Shown: piece after piece, positions 1-6,685 of the stretch
How the letters are laid out: each line of letters opens with the position of its first letter
Numbering within the stretch: the stretch's first letter is position 1
From: Prevotellaceae bacterium
Lineage (GTDB): Bacteria; Bacteroidota; Bacteroidia; Bacteroidales; Bacteroidaceae
NCBI GenBank assembly: GCA_905371275.1
Contig: CAJPLH010000106.1
Coordinates: forward strand, 1 to 6,702
Direction: 5' to 3'
DNA length: 6,702 nucleotides
Notes under the pieces: generated by a model
What the model was told of the DNA's origin: nothing
Database searches by the model: none
The model's input: only the letters and a program-made list of their open reading frames with translations
Made by a program: the position numbers and the translations under genes

Positions 1-1268
1 ATTTTTATTCTTAGAGGATCTTTCAAGATTTCTTTCAGCACACTTGAGAGATATTCTTTATATTTCTCGGAATTTTTCTCTCGCAACTCCTCAGAAAAAG
101 CGACCATAGATTGTGCAAGTCTCAATTTATAGCTATAGTCTTCGAGTAACTCTTTCTGCTTGGAATACTGATTTGCGCAGAATATCGTTGCAGTTACGAG
201 TAAAGGTATCATACTAAGCTTTCCAACAATCTGAATCCAGATTAGAGAATAGTCTCCATTTCCCTGGCTGTGCTGAGTCGTAATGAGCCATATTCCTATA
301 GCAATGATACCTAAAATGGAGATGACAGATGCGACCAACCATCCCCAAAGTTTATATCCCCATTTTCCTGTTAAATATTTACATTGCGCATCAAAGGAGG
401 AACTAAGCCCCACGGAGGTTGTGTAGTTGAGAGCTAATTTGGATTGCTTAATAAGTTCGAGAGCGTCTTTTAAGTACAGCTTTTGTTCTGTTGTATTCTT
501 ATCCAAGGTTTCCTGGAATACTTCAAATTGAGCATTTTGCTTATCAATTTGCTTTTGATGCTCACTGATCTCTTCCGCAAAATCTTTGACTTCGTCTTTG
601 TAGGTTATAGCTTCGTCCTTAAGACTGGAACTTGTTGTATTTAGGGCGCGAATCTCCTTGGCAACAGTTTCCAAATCTTCTTTCAGCGTATCGAGTTGTT
701 CTTCAATTGCTTTGCTTTGTTCTAATGATGTTGTGATTGCTTTCTCTTTGTTTGATACCTCTTCAGCTTGCTCTGAAACAAGACTGTAAATCTCATTGAT
801 GTTTTTTTCTTGCTCTCTGGCTTCTTCCAATACCTGTGTAAGGTGCTCTGCTTGTTGGGTAAGTTCGTCTATCTTTTGCTGATAGACTATCATCCTCTTT
901 TTGTCTGTTCGAAGGTTGTAGGGGCGCAGTATTTTCTTCAAAGAATCTAATCGCGATGCAATAGCAGAAGGATCACAATGATTTGTATCTTTGGAAAGGA
1001 ACGATAAGTACTGGTGAATACTCTGTCGATCTTCGTAGGTGGATAGACGGATGAAAGTAGCAGGATTCTTAACTAGATAAGTTAAGTCGGTGATGATATT
1101 CTTAATACCACCAAGTAAGCCATTGGGACTGTATTCCCTTTCGCTGCCCCACTGACCCGTATTCATTGTACCTGTATAGTTCTCTCTGAGATACTTGCGG
1201 AAAGTAGGTAAGTTCTCCTGCAATGTTGCAAGAGAACTTTTAATATTACTGATAGATGTAGTTGTCAT
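1..1268 (-). CDS. Membrane-anchored coiled-coil protein of unknown function, partial (C-terminus beyond left edge)
   Basis: This frame is open from an ATG at 1268 to the window edge (422 codons, no stop), so the protein is incomplete. Residues ~1-120 are mostly helical and match no domain I recognise. Residues ~121-280 are rich in E, K, Q and L with heptad-like spacing, as in a long coiled coil. Two hydrophobic segments follow, at ~306-329 and ~342-364, with a short polar loop between them. A charged tail then begins with the motif EDYSYK (376-381) and AQSM (385-388). I infer that the coil and tail are cytosolic and the hairpin sits in the inner membrane. The two-segment-plus-DYxYK arrangement resembles uncharacterised membrane coiled-coil proteins I recall from defence loci, but this is memory, not a search. 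The gene starts 13 nt after the stop of the Type ISP gene, with no promoter or Shine-Dalgarno seen between, so it is probably cotranscribed. GC in sampled lines is about 33-43%, well below most of its neighbour. The gene call is firm; the function is unknown. Confidence 0.85.
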   Translation of the reverse strand, partial: MTTTSISNIKSSLATLQENLPTFRKYLRENYTGTMNTGQWGSEREYSPNGLLGGIKNIITDLTYLVKNPATFIRLSTYEDRQSIHQYLSFLSKDTNHCDPSAIASRLDSLKKILRPYNLRTDKKRMIVYQQKIDELTQQAEHLTQVLEEAREQEKNINEIYSLVSEQAEEVSNKEKAITTSLEQSKAIEEQLDTLKEDLETVAKEIRALNTTSSSLKDEAITYKDEVKDFAEEISEHQKQIDKQNAQFEVFQETLDKNTTEQKLYLKDALELIKQSKLALNYTTSVGLSSSFDAQCKYLTGKWGYKLWGWLVASVISILGIIAIGIWLITTQHSQGNGDYSLIWIQIVGKLSMIPLLVTATIFCANQYSKQKELLEDYSYKLRLAQSMVAFSEELREKNSEKYKEYLSSVLKEILKDPLRIK

Positions 1269-1281
1269 TATACCATAAGAG

Positions 1282-4200
1282 TTAGAAAATCAACTCAGGC
1301 AATTTTTCCACGATGCGGTGCGTTTCGAGACTCACGTGGATGATAGAGAGCAAGAGGTCGAGGATGTAGCGCGGTTTCCCCTGTTCGCGTGCCCAGAGGT
1401 TAGGGTCGTTTTTGATGCCACTATCTTTGTGCGTCGTCACCGCATAGCGGTCCATCACCCATTCAATGGCACTTTTGCCATTCACCACGTAGTCATACGC
1501 CTCAGCAGGGATGTTGTGGATGGCAATGTGCGGATTGACGATGATGGTGTGTCGTTCGTCCTTTGGGGCAAATCTCATCTTCTCCACGGCATAGTAAGCA
1601 AATTCGTCGGCAGCAGAGTAGTCCTTTTCTTCCACTTCCACTCCCGCAAGGTTGGCAAAGTCCTCATAGTTGAGATGGAGATGCGCCAACTCCCGTCCGG
1701 CTTTGGAGAAGGCGATGAACTCCTCGGCACGCTCCACGATGGGAATGCGTGGCAGCGCTTTTCGTAGGTCGTCGGCAAATCGTTCTCGATAGTGCGGACT
1801 GTGAAGCAATCCATAGACATAATAGAAGATATCTTCTTTGGTGATGCTTTTCGCTCCGGCAAATCTGCTGCGCACCTCTTGTAAGCACCAGTCGGTGATG
1901 CCATCGCGTTTTGTCCATCGCTCCTCGTTGGTCGTACCAAAGAGCGACACTTCCTGCTCACCCTTGTTCTCATCATACCAATACAGAGGGAAACATTGAC
2001 CATTCGATAATACTTGCAAATCAGGAACCATATCTGCGATAAGCGTACAGAAGTCTTTTGTACCTCCTAATCCACTCACACAAATCACAAGGTTCTTGTG
2101 ATGAGGAGTGGGGAAGAGCGTGAGTTGTTGGTAGGTTCTTTGAATGAGATTCTTTTGAAACAAGAAATTTTGTTTGCAGAAAGGACGATATAATCCCTCT
2201 GCTAATTTGCTTTCATCAAAGACTATGGTTTCATTGCGCATTGCGGATTCTTGTAACATACTATTCCATACAACTTTCTTTGAATCACGAACAACTTCAT
2301 ATTGAGGATTTCGATGAATATTTTCACGTTGTTCATTGTAATAGTCAATTGTCTTTCGTGCTGATTGTTCAAGGATTGCAGAGGAGTAATTATATAAGAA
2401 CGCATCTCTTGAAGTAGCAATACCTAAGGAGTAAGTTACAAACACACTCTTTGCCTTTGCACCAAACTTCTTTTCGGGAGCAAGTGGCAGGAGGGTTTCG
2501 AAGAGTCCATCGCGTTGGTTGATCCAGTCATGCTTGTCGTTGGGCGTGATGAGTGTCCAGTCTAAACCGCGGTAGGATTGGGCTTGCGTGATTTTGCGGA
2601 GCTTCTCTTCGCGATTGAGGTAGTCGCCAATGTCGTGATAAAAGATTTGGCATTTGTCTAAACGCTGAGCTTCGGGATAGCGCACCAACAAGGTGATGGC
2701 AATGGGCGTACGGCTGCCACTGCCAAAGATTTTGCCACCCTCTTTTCGCGAAAGTTCTCCGCTGGTGCGTTGGTTGCCTCGCAAATTAAAGACATAGATT
2801 TTGTCGAATTCTTTTTCGAGCGAAGCGCGGAAGCCGTCGTGACTGTTGCCATCAATCCAAGCCCCATTGGAGATGAAGGCAATCACACTGCCTTCTTCGG
2901 GAGAAAGACGGTCGGTTGCCCAGCGATAAGCCTTGATGTAGCTGTCATAAAGCCCTTTGGTGTTGGTGGAAGCAGAACCCGCCACATAGGTTTCGGCAAT
3001 GCGTTGGTCGAGGTGGGGATAATTTTGGTTTTGCGCATTGTCGTTGGCAGACTTCTGACCAATGGAGTAAGGCGGATTGCCAATGATGACGCGGATGGGC
3101 GTGCGACGCTGCGCTTCCACCGCTTCGGAGTTTTGGCGGAAGAAATGCTTGAAGATGTCGTCCTCGCTGTTTTCCCCCAGTTGGAAAGTGTCGGTGAGGC
3201 AGATGCCATTGTAAGGCAGATATTCCGACTGCGGACACACCTCTTGAAAGACACTCTCGATGTTGACATCCGCAATGTAGTACGCCAGCAACACGAGTTC
3301 GTTGGCGTGAATCTCCTGCGTGTATTTGCGCACCATATCTTCCGGACGGATGAGTCCCGACTGCAAAAGGCGCGTGATGAATGTGCCAGTGCCGGTGAAG
3401 GGGTCTAGCACGTGAACGTTTTCTTGCGTGAGGGCTGCGCTAAATTCCGATTTCAGCACCTCGTTCACCGAATGGAGGATGAAGTCCACACACTCCACGG
3501 GGGTGTAGACCGTGCCGAGTTTTTCGACCGTGAGGGGGAAGGCGCGTTTGAAAAATTTCTCATAGAGATTTTTGATCACCGTCTGTTTCCCTTCGAGGTT
3601 GTCGATTTTGCCCACGTTGGTGCGCACCGATTCGTAGAAGTTGGAAAGCACCGTGAGGTCCTTGTCCACGGCTTCCGATTCGAGCAAGTCGATCATCAAC
3701 TGCATAGACGAGGAGATGGAGTTGTTGCTGACAAATTGATAGTCGGCAAAGAGAGCTTCAAAGACAGGGCGCGTGATGAGGTGCTGCGCCAACATCTCGA
3801 TGCACTGTTCGGCAGTGATGCCCGGATTGAGGTTGTGGCGGAGGGTGACGACAAATTCGTCGAACTCGGCAGAGTATTTTCCCCCATTGCTGGTGACAAG
3901 GCGCGCAATGCGAGCGATGTATTTCTTGGCAATTTCTCCTACTTCGGCAGCCCAGTTTTCCCAATAAAGGCGGTCGCCACATTTCTCCACGAGTTTGGCA
4001 AAGATGCTCTGCTGGGTGGCACCAAACTGCAGGGCGAGTTGGTGGGCAATCTCTTGGTTGGAGATTTCCTTCGCATCGTGGTCGTCGTTGGCGTCGCCAC
4101 TGAGCGCACTGCCACCGACACCCGTTTGGTTGAATCCAGGCACACCGACAATGACCTTCGCGCCCTTGTCTTTGTTGAGCGCGATGGTGTTGACGTGGGC

Positions 4201-6207
4201 ATTGAAGTGGTCGTCGTGGGCACGGAGGGCATTGAGGATGGACCACACTACGGAGAACGTCTTGTTGTCGTTGAGGGCTTCTTCGGGAGTGGTGCCTTCT
4301 GGCACGATGATGGGGATGATGATGTAGCCATATTTTTTCTCGTCGGGCTTTCCACGACGGAAGGAGCGCATCACGCGTCCCACGCTTTGCACCACATCCA
4401 CCTGCGAATTGCGGGCAGAGAGGAAGAGCACTGCATCGAGGGCAGGCACGTCGACACCCTCAGAGAGACAGCGCACATTGGTGACCACGCGACATTCTTG
4501 TGGGTCGGTGGTGTCTTCTGCCAACCACGCTAAGGCGTCGTTGCGCTGGGCTGCCCCCATACTGCCATCCACGTGGCGCGCCTTGATGTGCACCACGCTT
4601 TTGCGCTCTTCGTCGGAGAGACTCTCGTTGTAGAGGGCGGAGATGCGGGGCAACACGTGCTCGATGTTGCGCGAGGTGCCAGGTTCGTCGGCTTTGCCAA
4701 TTTTGTGGGTGAAGGCCAAGGCTCTGCGCATAAGACGTGGGTCGGCCTCCCAAGTGACGCCTTTGTCGCCCATAATCTTTTTGGAGAGTCCGTTGATCAC
4801 GCCAATGAGACGCCCCGTGTCGTCGTAGTTGAGTTCTTTGGCTTGGAGGTCTTTCACCTGCTGCATGAGGGTATCGGGAATCATGTCTTCCGACACGGTG
4901 AGCACCAGCACCTTGTAGTCGGTGAGGATACCATGTCGCACAGCATAGGAGAAATTGACGCGGAAAAATTCTTGTCCATAGATTTTCTCATCATCCATGG
5001 AACAGAGCACACTATTGTTTTTGCTGGCTTTGATGCGGGCATCTTCTCCATAAAGGCGCGGAGTGGCAGTCATATAGAGTCGCTTCTTGCCACGGATGAA
5101 GTCATCGTTGTGAATCTTGATGAAGTTGCTCTCGTCTTGTTGGGCTATTTTGACTCCCGTGGTGCGGTGGGCTTCGTCGCAGACCACAAAGTCGAAAGTG
5201 CCAAACGCGCCGTGGGTTTGCTCCAAGAGGAGGGCTTGCGCGGTGGCGATGACCTCGATGCTCTGATAGGTGGAAAAGACCACGGTGAGCCCTTGGTGGG
5301 CGCGACAGGCTTCGAGTTGTCGGGCAATGGAATTGACGTTGGTGGAAGCCGGCAGCGCGAGGTCCACAGTGGAGTCGTCGAGTTCGTCGCTCGCATTGCC
5401 ACGTTTGATTTTGCGCGAAGCTCTGCTGTCCGAACAGATGCAGATGGCTTTGATGGGTGTTTCGGCATCTCCCATCCAGTCGTTGAGCGATTGTCCCAAG
5501 AGGGCGATGCTGGGCACGAGGAAGAGCACCAGGCCTTTGCCTTGGAGTTCTTGTTCGATGAGTTTGAGCGAGGTGAACGTTTTGCCCGTGCCACACGCCA
5601 TAACGAGTTTGCCGCGGTCGTGGTTTTGGAAGTGCAGATGCGCTGCTTCGAGGGCGTTACGCTGATGCTCGCGGAGTTGCTTTTTGCCAGCCAAAGCCGC
5701 TTTTCCTTCTAGTCCTTCAAAGAGTTTGCTCCAATCGGCAGAGGAATGGTCGAGGTCGTAGAGATTGACGCGCGACACGGGTGGATTTTGGTTTTGAATG
5801 GCTTCCTCGGCATTGGGTCCCCAGTGGTTGGTGGTGGAAATCCAGAGTCGATGGGCAAAGGAAGTGGTTTGAAACGTCACCTCGTTGTTGAAGGTGCGGC
5901 TCGATGTTGCCAAGAACGAATCGACAGAGGGTTTGTCGATGACGGCATCTTCCGCATAGCATTTGCACTGAATCGCCCAGTAGTCGCCGTCGTGTGTTTT
6001 GGCCACGAGGTCGATACCGGTGTCTTTTCCTCCGAAGTCTTGTCGAGCTGGAAAATCTTCCCATAGCCAGACGTGTTCAAATCGGTCGGCAAAGCGTGGG
6101 TCAGTGCGTAGCCAGGCGCGCATAAGGCGTTCGAACTGCGTGCCTTTTTCTTTTTCGGTGAAAGACTTTTCTCTGAAATGCGAAAGTATGTCGTAGATAT
6201 TGTTCAT
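1282..6207 (-). CDS. Type ISP single-chain restriction-modification enzyme (nuclease, translocase, N6-adenine methyltransferase, specificity region)
   Basis: This 1641-residue protein has the domain order and size of the LlaGI/LlaBIII family (about 1,570-1,600 residues). Residues ~1-165 form an Mrr-like PD-(D/E)XK nuclease, with E26, D66 in GIDLV and Q80-x-K82. Residues ~175-620 form an SF2 translocase: Walker A ACGTGKT (204-210), DEAH (344-347), TATPR (380-384), motif V around SEGVDVP (582-588) and motif VI QSVGRVMR (607-614). Residues ~640-890 are a helical coupler. The methyltransferase has motif X near GTVYTP (898-903), motif I DPFTGTGTF (935-943) and motif IV NPPY (1044-1047), which points to N6-adenine. 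Residues ~1180-1641, including YRPF (1340-1343), are the expected target-recognition region. Family knowledge: the enzyme methylates one strand of an asymmetric site and, on unmodified sites, translocates on ATP and cuts where two enzymes meet. All these motifs are intact, so it is probably active. The ATG at 6207 is the first start after an in-frame TAA at the promoter. The target sequence cannot be predicted. Confidence 0.93.
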   Translation of the reverse strand: MNNIYDILSHFREKSFTEKEKGTQFERLMRAWLRTDPRFADRFEHVWLWEDFPARQDFGGKDTGIDLVAKTHDGDYWAIQCKCYAEDAVIDKPSVDSFLATSSRTFNNEVTFQTTSFAHRLWISTTNHWGPNAEEAIQNQNPPVSRVNLYDLDHSSADWSKLFEGLEGKAALAGKKQLREHQRNALEAAHLHFQNHDRGKLVMACGTGKTFTSLKLIEQELQGKGLVLFLVPSIALLGQSLNDWMGDAETPIKAICICSDSRASRKIKRGNASDELDDSTVDLALPASTNVNSIARQLEACRAHQGLTVVFSTYQSIEVIATAQALLLEQTHGAFGTFDFVVCDEAHRTTGVKIAQQDESNFIKIHNDDFIRGKKRLYMTATPRLYGEDARIKASKNNSVLCSMDDEKIYGQEFFRVNFSYAVRHGILTDYKVLVLTVSEDMIPDTLMQQVKDLQAKELNYDDTGRLIGVINGLSKKIMGDKGVTWEADPRLMRRALAFTHKIGKADEPGTSRNIEHVLPRISALYNESLSDEERKSVVHIKARHVDGSMGAAQRNDALAWLAEDTTDPQECRVVTNVRCLSEGVDVPALDAVLFLSARNSQVDVVQSVGRVMRSFRRGKPDEKKYGYIIIPIIVPEGTTPEEALNDNKTFSVVWSILNALRAHDDHFNAHVNTIALNKDKGAKVIVGVPGFNQTGVGGSALSGDANDDHDAKEISNQEIAHQLALQFGATQQSIFAKLVEKCGDRLYWENWAAEVGEIAKKYIARIARLVTSNGGKYSAEFDEFVVTLRHNLNPGITAEQCIEMLAQHLITRPVFEALFADYQFVSNNSISSSMQLMIDLLESEAVDKDLTVLSNFYESVRTNVGKIDNLEGKQTVIKNLYEKFFKRAFPLTVEKLGTVYTPVECVDFILHSVNEVLKSEFSAALTQENVHVLDPFTGTGTFITRLLQSGLIRPEDMVRKYTQEIHANELVLLAYYIADVNIESVFQEVCPQSEYLPYNGICLTDTFQLGENSEDDIFKHFFRQNSEAVEAQRRTPIRVIIGNPPYSIGQKSANDNAQNQNYPHLDQRIAETYVAGSASTNTKGLYDSYIKAYRWATDRLSPEEGSVIAFISNGAWIDGNSHDGFRASLEKEFDKIYVFNLRGNQRTSGELSRKEGGKIFGSGSRTPIAITLLVRYPEAQRLDKCQIFYHDIGDYLNREEKLRKITQAQSYRGLDWTLITPNDKHDWINQRDGLFETLLPLAPEKKFGAKAKSVFVTYSLGIATSRDAFLYNYSSAILEQSARKTIDYYNEQRENIHRNPQYEVVRDSKKVVWNSMLQESAMRNETIVFDESKLAEGLYRPFCKQNFLFQKNLIQRTYQQLTLFPTPHHKNLVICVSGLGGTKDFCTLIADMVPDLQVLSNGQCFPLYWYDENKGEQEVSLFGTTNEERWTKRDGITDWCLQEVRSRFAGAKSITKEDIFYYVYGLLHSPHYRERFADDLRKALPRIPIVERAEEFIAFSKAGRELAHLHLNYEDFANLAGVEVEEKDYSAADEFAYYAVEKMRFAPKDERHTIIVNPHIAIHNIPAEAYDYVVNGKSAIEWVMDRYAVTTHKDSGIKNDPNLWAREQGKPRYILDLLLSIIHVSLETHRIVEKLPELIF
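1981..2460 (-). other. AT-rich segment inside the Type ISP gene, in the putative target-recognition region
   Basis: Counting by hand, this 480-nt segment has 179 G/C (about 37%). Single 60-nt lines elsewhere in the same gene give 53% (1861-1920), 53% (2521-2580), 58% (3481-3540) and 67% (5341-5400). The segment encodes residues ~1250-1409, which lie after the methyltransferase core, where Type ISP enzymes carry their target-recognition domain. The reading frame is unbroken across both borders. The simplest reading is that the specificity segment was exchanged with, or drawn from, an AT-richer lineage while the catalytic backbone stayed the same. The composition shift is seen directly; the exchange is inferred. 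Confidence 0.6.
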
Positions 6208-6292
6208 ATTTGGACGTGGTGGGGTGGTGAGGTGTGATGCTTCGGCAAGTTCTTTGTTGTTGTTTTTTGTGGCAACGTTAAGTGACTTGCTT
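6208..6292 (-). other. A/C-rich 5' leader of the Type ISP gene
   Basis: This stretch lies between the expected transcription start and the ATG at 6207. Read on the minus strand, it has an A-rich part with ACAACAAAG, then a C/A-rich part with CCTCACCACC just before the start codon. It has no purine-rich Shine-Dalgarno sequence and little self-complementarity near the start. That fits Bacteroidetes, where an unstructured A-rich leader rather than anti-SD pairing commonly drives initiation. No in-frame ATG, GTG or TTG precedes 6207 back to the TAA near the promoter. The exact transcription start is inferred. Confidence 0.5.
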
Positions 6293-6315
6293 TAAGCAAC
6301 AAAGTTAGTGACAAG
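6272..6315. repeat. Imperfect direct repeat spanning the promoter and start region
   Basis: GCAACGTTAAGTGACTTG (6272-6289) and GCAACAAAGTTAGTGACAAG (6296-6315) share GCAAC, then GTTA(A)GTGAC, then a T/A-A/T-G end, differing by a 3-base insertion and a one-base deletion. One copy covers the -7 box and the other lies just downstream of the expected start, 24 nt apart. They could be paired regulator half-sites or a small local duplication. Confidence 0.35.
6287..6299. promoter_or_regulatory. 13-bp perfect palindrome at the expected transcription start (candidate operator)
   Basis: The sequence TTGCTT-T-AAGCAA (plus strand) has perfect 6-bp arms around one central base. It abuts the -7 box directly and covers the predicted +1. 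A protein bound here would block promoter opening, so it is a plausible operator. No regulator gene is visible in the window. It could also be a chance palindrome or a small hairpin at the 5' end of the transcript. Confidence 0.4.
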
Positions 6316-6331
6316 AATTGATAGTAGCAAA
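6300..6331 (-). promoter_or_regulatory. Bacteroidetes-type promoter for the Type ISP operon
   Basis: On the minus strand, TTTG (6328-6331) is followed after 20 nt by TAACTTTG (6300-6307). This is an exact match to the Bacteroidetes primary sigma pattern of a -33 TTTG and a -7 TAnnTTTG, with normal spacing. It predicts a start near 6290-6295 and a leader of about 85 nt. No other comparably good match was seen in front of either gene, so this promoter probably drives both. Confidence 0.75.
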
Positions 6332-6396
6332 TAAATCATTAACAGATTGAGCGTTGTGTGTTTGTTTCTTGCGTTTTCCGTCACTGCCAATGTGTG

Positions 6397-6414
6397 GCCC
6401 CATTTTGTAGGGGC
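6397..6414. other. Small GC-stem hairpin upstream of the promoter
   Basis: GCCCC (6397-6401) and GGGGC (6410-6414) flank an 8-nt A/T-rich loop. The hairpin sits between the terminator T-tract and the promoter, so it should be transcribed only by read-through from the right. No T-tract follows it on the minus strand, so it is not a terminator by itself. It could stabilise a 3' end or be neutral. Confidence 0.3.
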
Positions 6415-6453
6415 AAAAAAAAGATGCACTCGTTCCTGAAAAAACGAGTGCAT
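6415..6453 (-). terminator. Rho-independent terminator for a transcript entering from the right
   Basis: On the minus strand, an 11-bp perfect stem (6443-6453 pairing with 6424-6434, arms ATGCACTCGTT/AACGAGTGCAT) with an 8-nt loop is followed after one C by eight T residues (6415-6422). This is the standard intrinsic-terminator layout and works only in this direction, because no T-tract follows the stem on the plus strand. No gene that it would end is visible in the window. It would insulate the Type ISP promoter, about 85 nt downstream, from upstream transcription. Confidence 0.7.
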
Positions 6454-6528
6454 ATTTCTGAAAAAACGACGGCTTGTTTTTAGTAAAACGACGTGTCGTT
6501 TTGTGGCAAACGACGTGTTGTTTTTTTA
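6441..6528. repeat. Degenerate 22-bp tandem repeat, four units, each partly palindromic
   Basis: Four units begin at 6441, 6463, 6485 and 6507, an exact 22-nt period. Each opens with (A/C)AAACGA and ends in a T-rich half. Unit 3 contains the perfect palindrome AAAACGAC-GT-GTCGTTTT (6485-6502). Unit 4 has the same form with one mismatched pair (6508-6523). Unit 2 is a weaker dyad. In unit 1 the AACGAGTGCAT arm pairs upstream and forms part of the terminator. The period is not a multiple of three, which argues against coding. Two helical turns per unit would place repeated sites on one DNA face, so a protein-binding array is possible, as is a run of weak bidirectional hairpins. Confidence 0.65.
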
Positions 6529-6552
6529 GGGTTGTTTGAGTGTTGGGGTTTT

Positions 6553-6606
6553 CTAGGGGGGCTAGCTTTTCTAGGGATTCTAGTTCTTCTAGCTCTTCTA
6601 GCCCAA
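6553..6606. repeat. 9-bp tandem repeat with CTAG in every unit (six units)
   Basis: CTAG occurs at 6553, 6562, 6571, 6580, 6589 and 6598, exactly 9 nt apart. The other five bases vary, and three or four units end in TT. A further CTAGCCC lies out of phase at 6612-6618, repeating 6598-6604. Read on the minus strand, the repeat would give an artificial LEx-LEx peptide, so it is treated as non-coding. CTAG is usually under-represented in bacterial DNA, which makes the cluster stand out. Confidence 0.7.
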
Positions 6607-6620
6607 TCGCGCTAGCCCGA

Positions 6621-6633
6621 GCCACTCCGTGGC
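6621..6633. other. Short inverted repeat, 5-bp arms
   Basis: GCCAC (6621-6625) and GTGGC (6629-6633) flank TCC. This is a small stable hairpin in non-coding DNA between the 9-bp and 7-bp repeats. It has no T-tract and no clear role. Confidence 0.3.
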
Positions 6634-6642
6634 GAGCATAAA

Positions 6643-6657
6643 AGGGTCTGCGACCCT
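6643..6657. other. Short inverted repeat, 6-bp arms with TGC loop
   Basis: AGGGTC (6643-6648) and GACCCT (6652-6657) form a perfect 6-bp stem with a 3-base loop. On the minus strand only TTTT follows, so it could be a weak terminator for a gene to the right, but the stem is short. It touches the start of the 7-bp repeat. Confidence 0.35.
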
Positions 6658-6685
6658 CTAACCTCTAATGTCTAATGCTTAATCA
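6658..6685. repeat. 7-bp tandem repeat near the right edge
   Basis: Four units in 7-nt register start at 6658, 6665, 6672 and 6679: CTAACCT, CTAATGT, CTAATGC, TTAATCA. Short CTAA-type repeats of this kind are familiar to me from Bacteroidetes intergenic DNA, though I could not verify that here. No coding or RNA role is visible. Confidence 0.5.

Noticed and set aside
1269..1281. A separate promoter or a different start for the coiled-coil gene
   Set aside because: No TAnnTTTG box was seen in the region just upstream. The other ATG in the 13-nt gap (1274-1276) meets a stop after one further codon, so the ATG at 1268 is the sensible start.
1318..3408. Plus-strand frames 1318-1767 and 2770-3408
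   Set aside because: Both are shadows of the Type ISP coding strand, with no motif, no promoter and low-complexity H/V/R/F-rich translations.
3412..5712. Two long plus-strand frames (3412-4533 and 4573-5712) opposite the Type ISP gene
   Set aside because: They lie entirely antisense to a gene with clear helicase and methyltransferase motifs. Long antisense frames are expected from its GC-rich codon use, and their translations show no recognisable domain.
1282..6207. A frameshift or inactivation of the Type ISP gene, prompted by the composition break
   Set aside because: The frame is continuous for 1641 codons, and the nuclease, helicase and methyltransferase motifs are all intact.
6424..6528. 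A possible small CRISPR array
   Set aside because: The 22-nt units are adjacent, with no unique spacers between them, and no cas gene is present.
6305..6625. A 106-codon minus-strand open frame upstream of the Type ISP gene
   Set aside because: It runs through the 9-bp and 22-bp repeats, the terminator and the -33 box, and stops inside the -7 box. Its N-terminus is only the LEx peptide produced by the 9-bp repeat, and no domain is visible.
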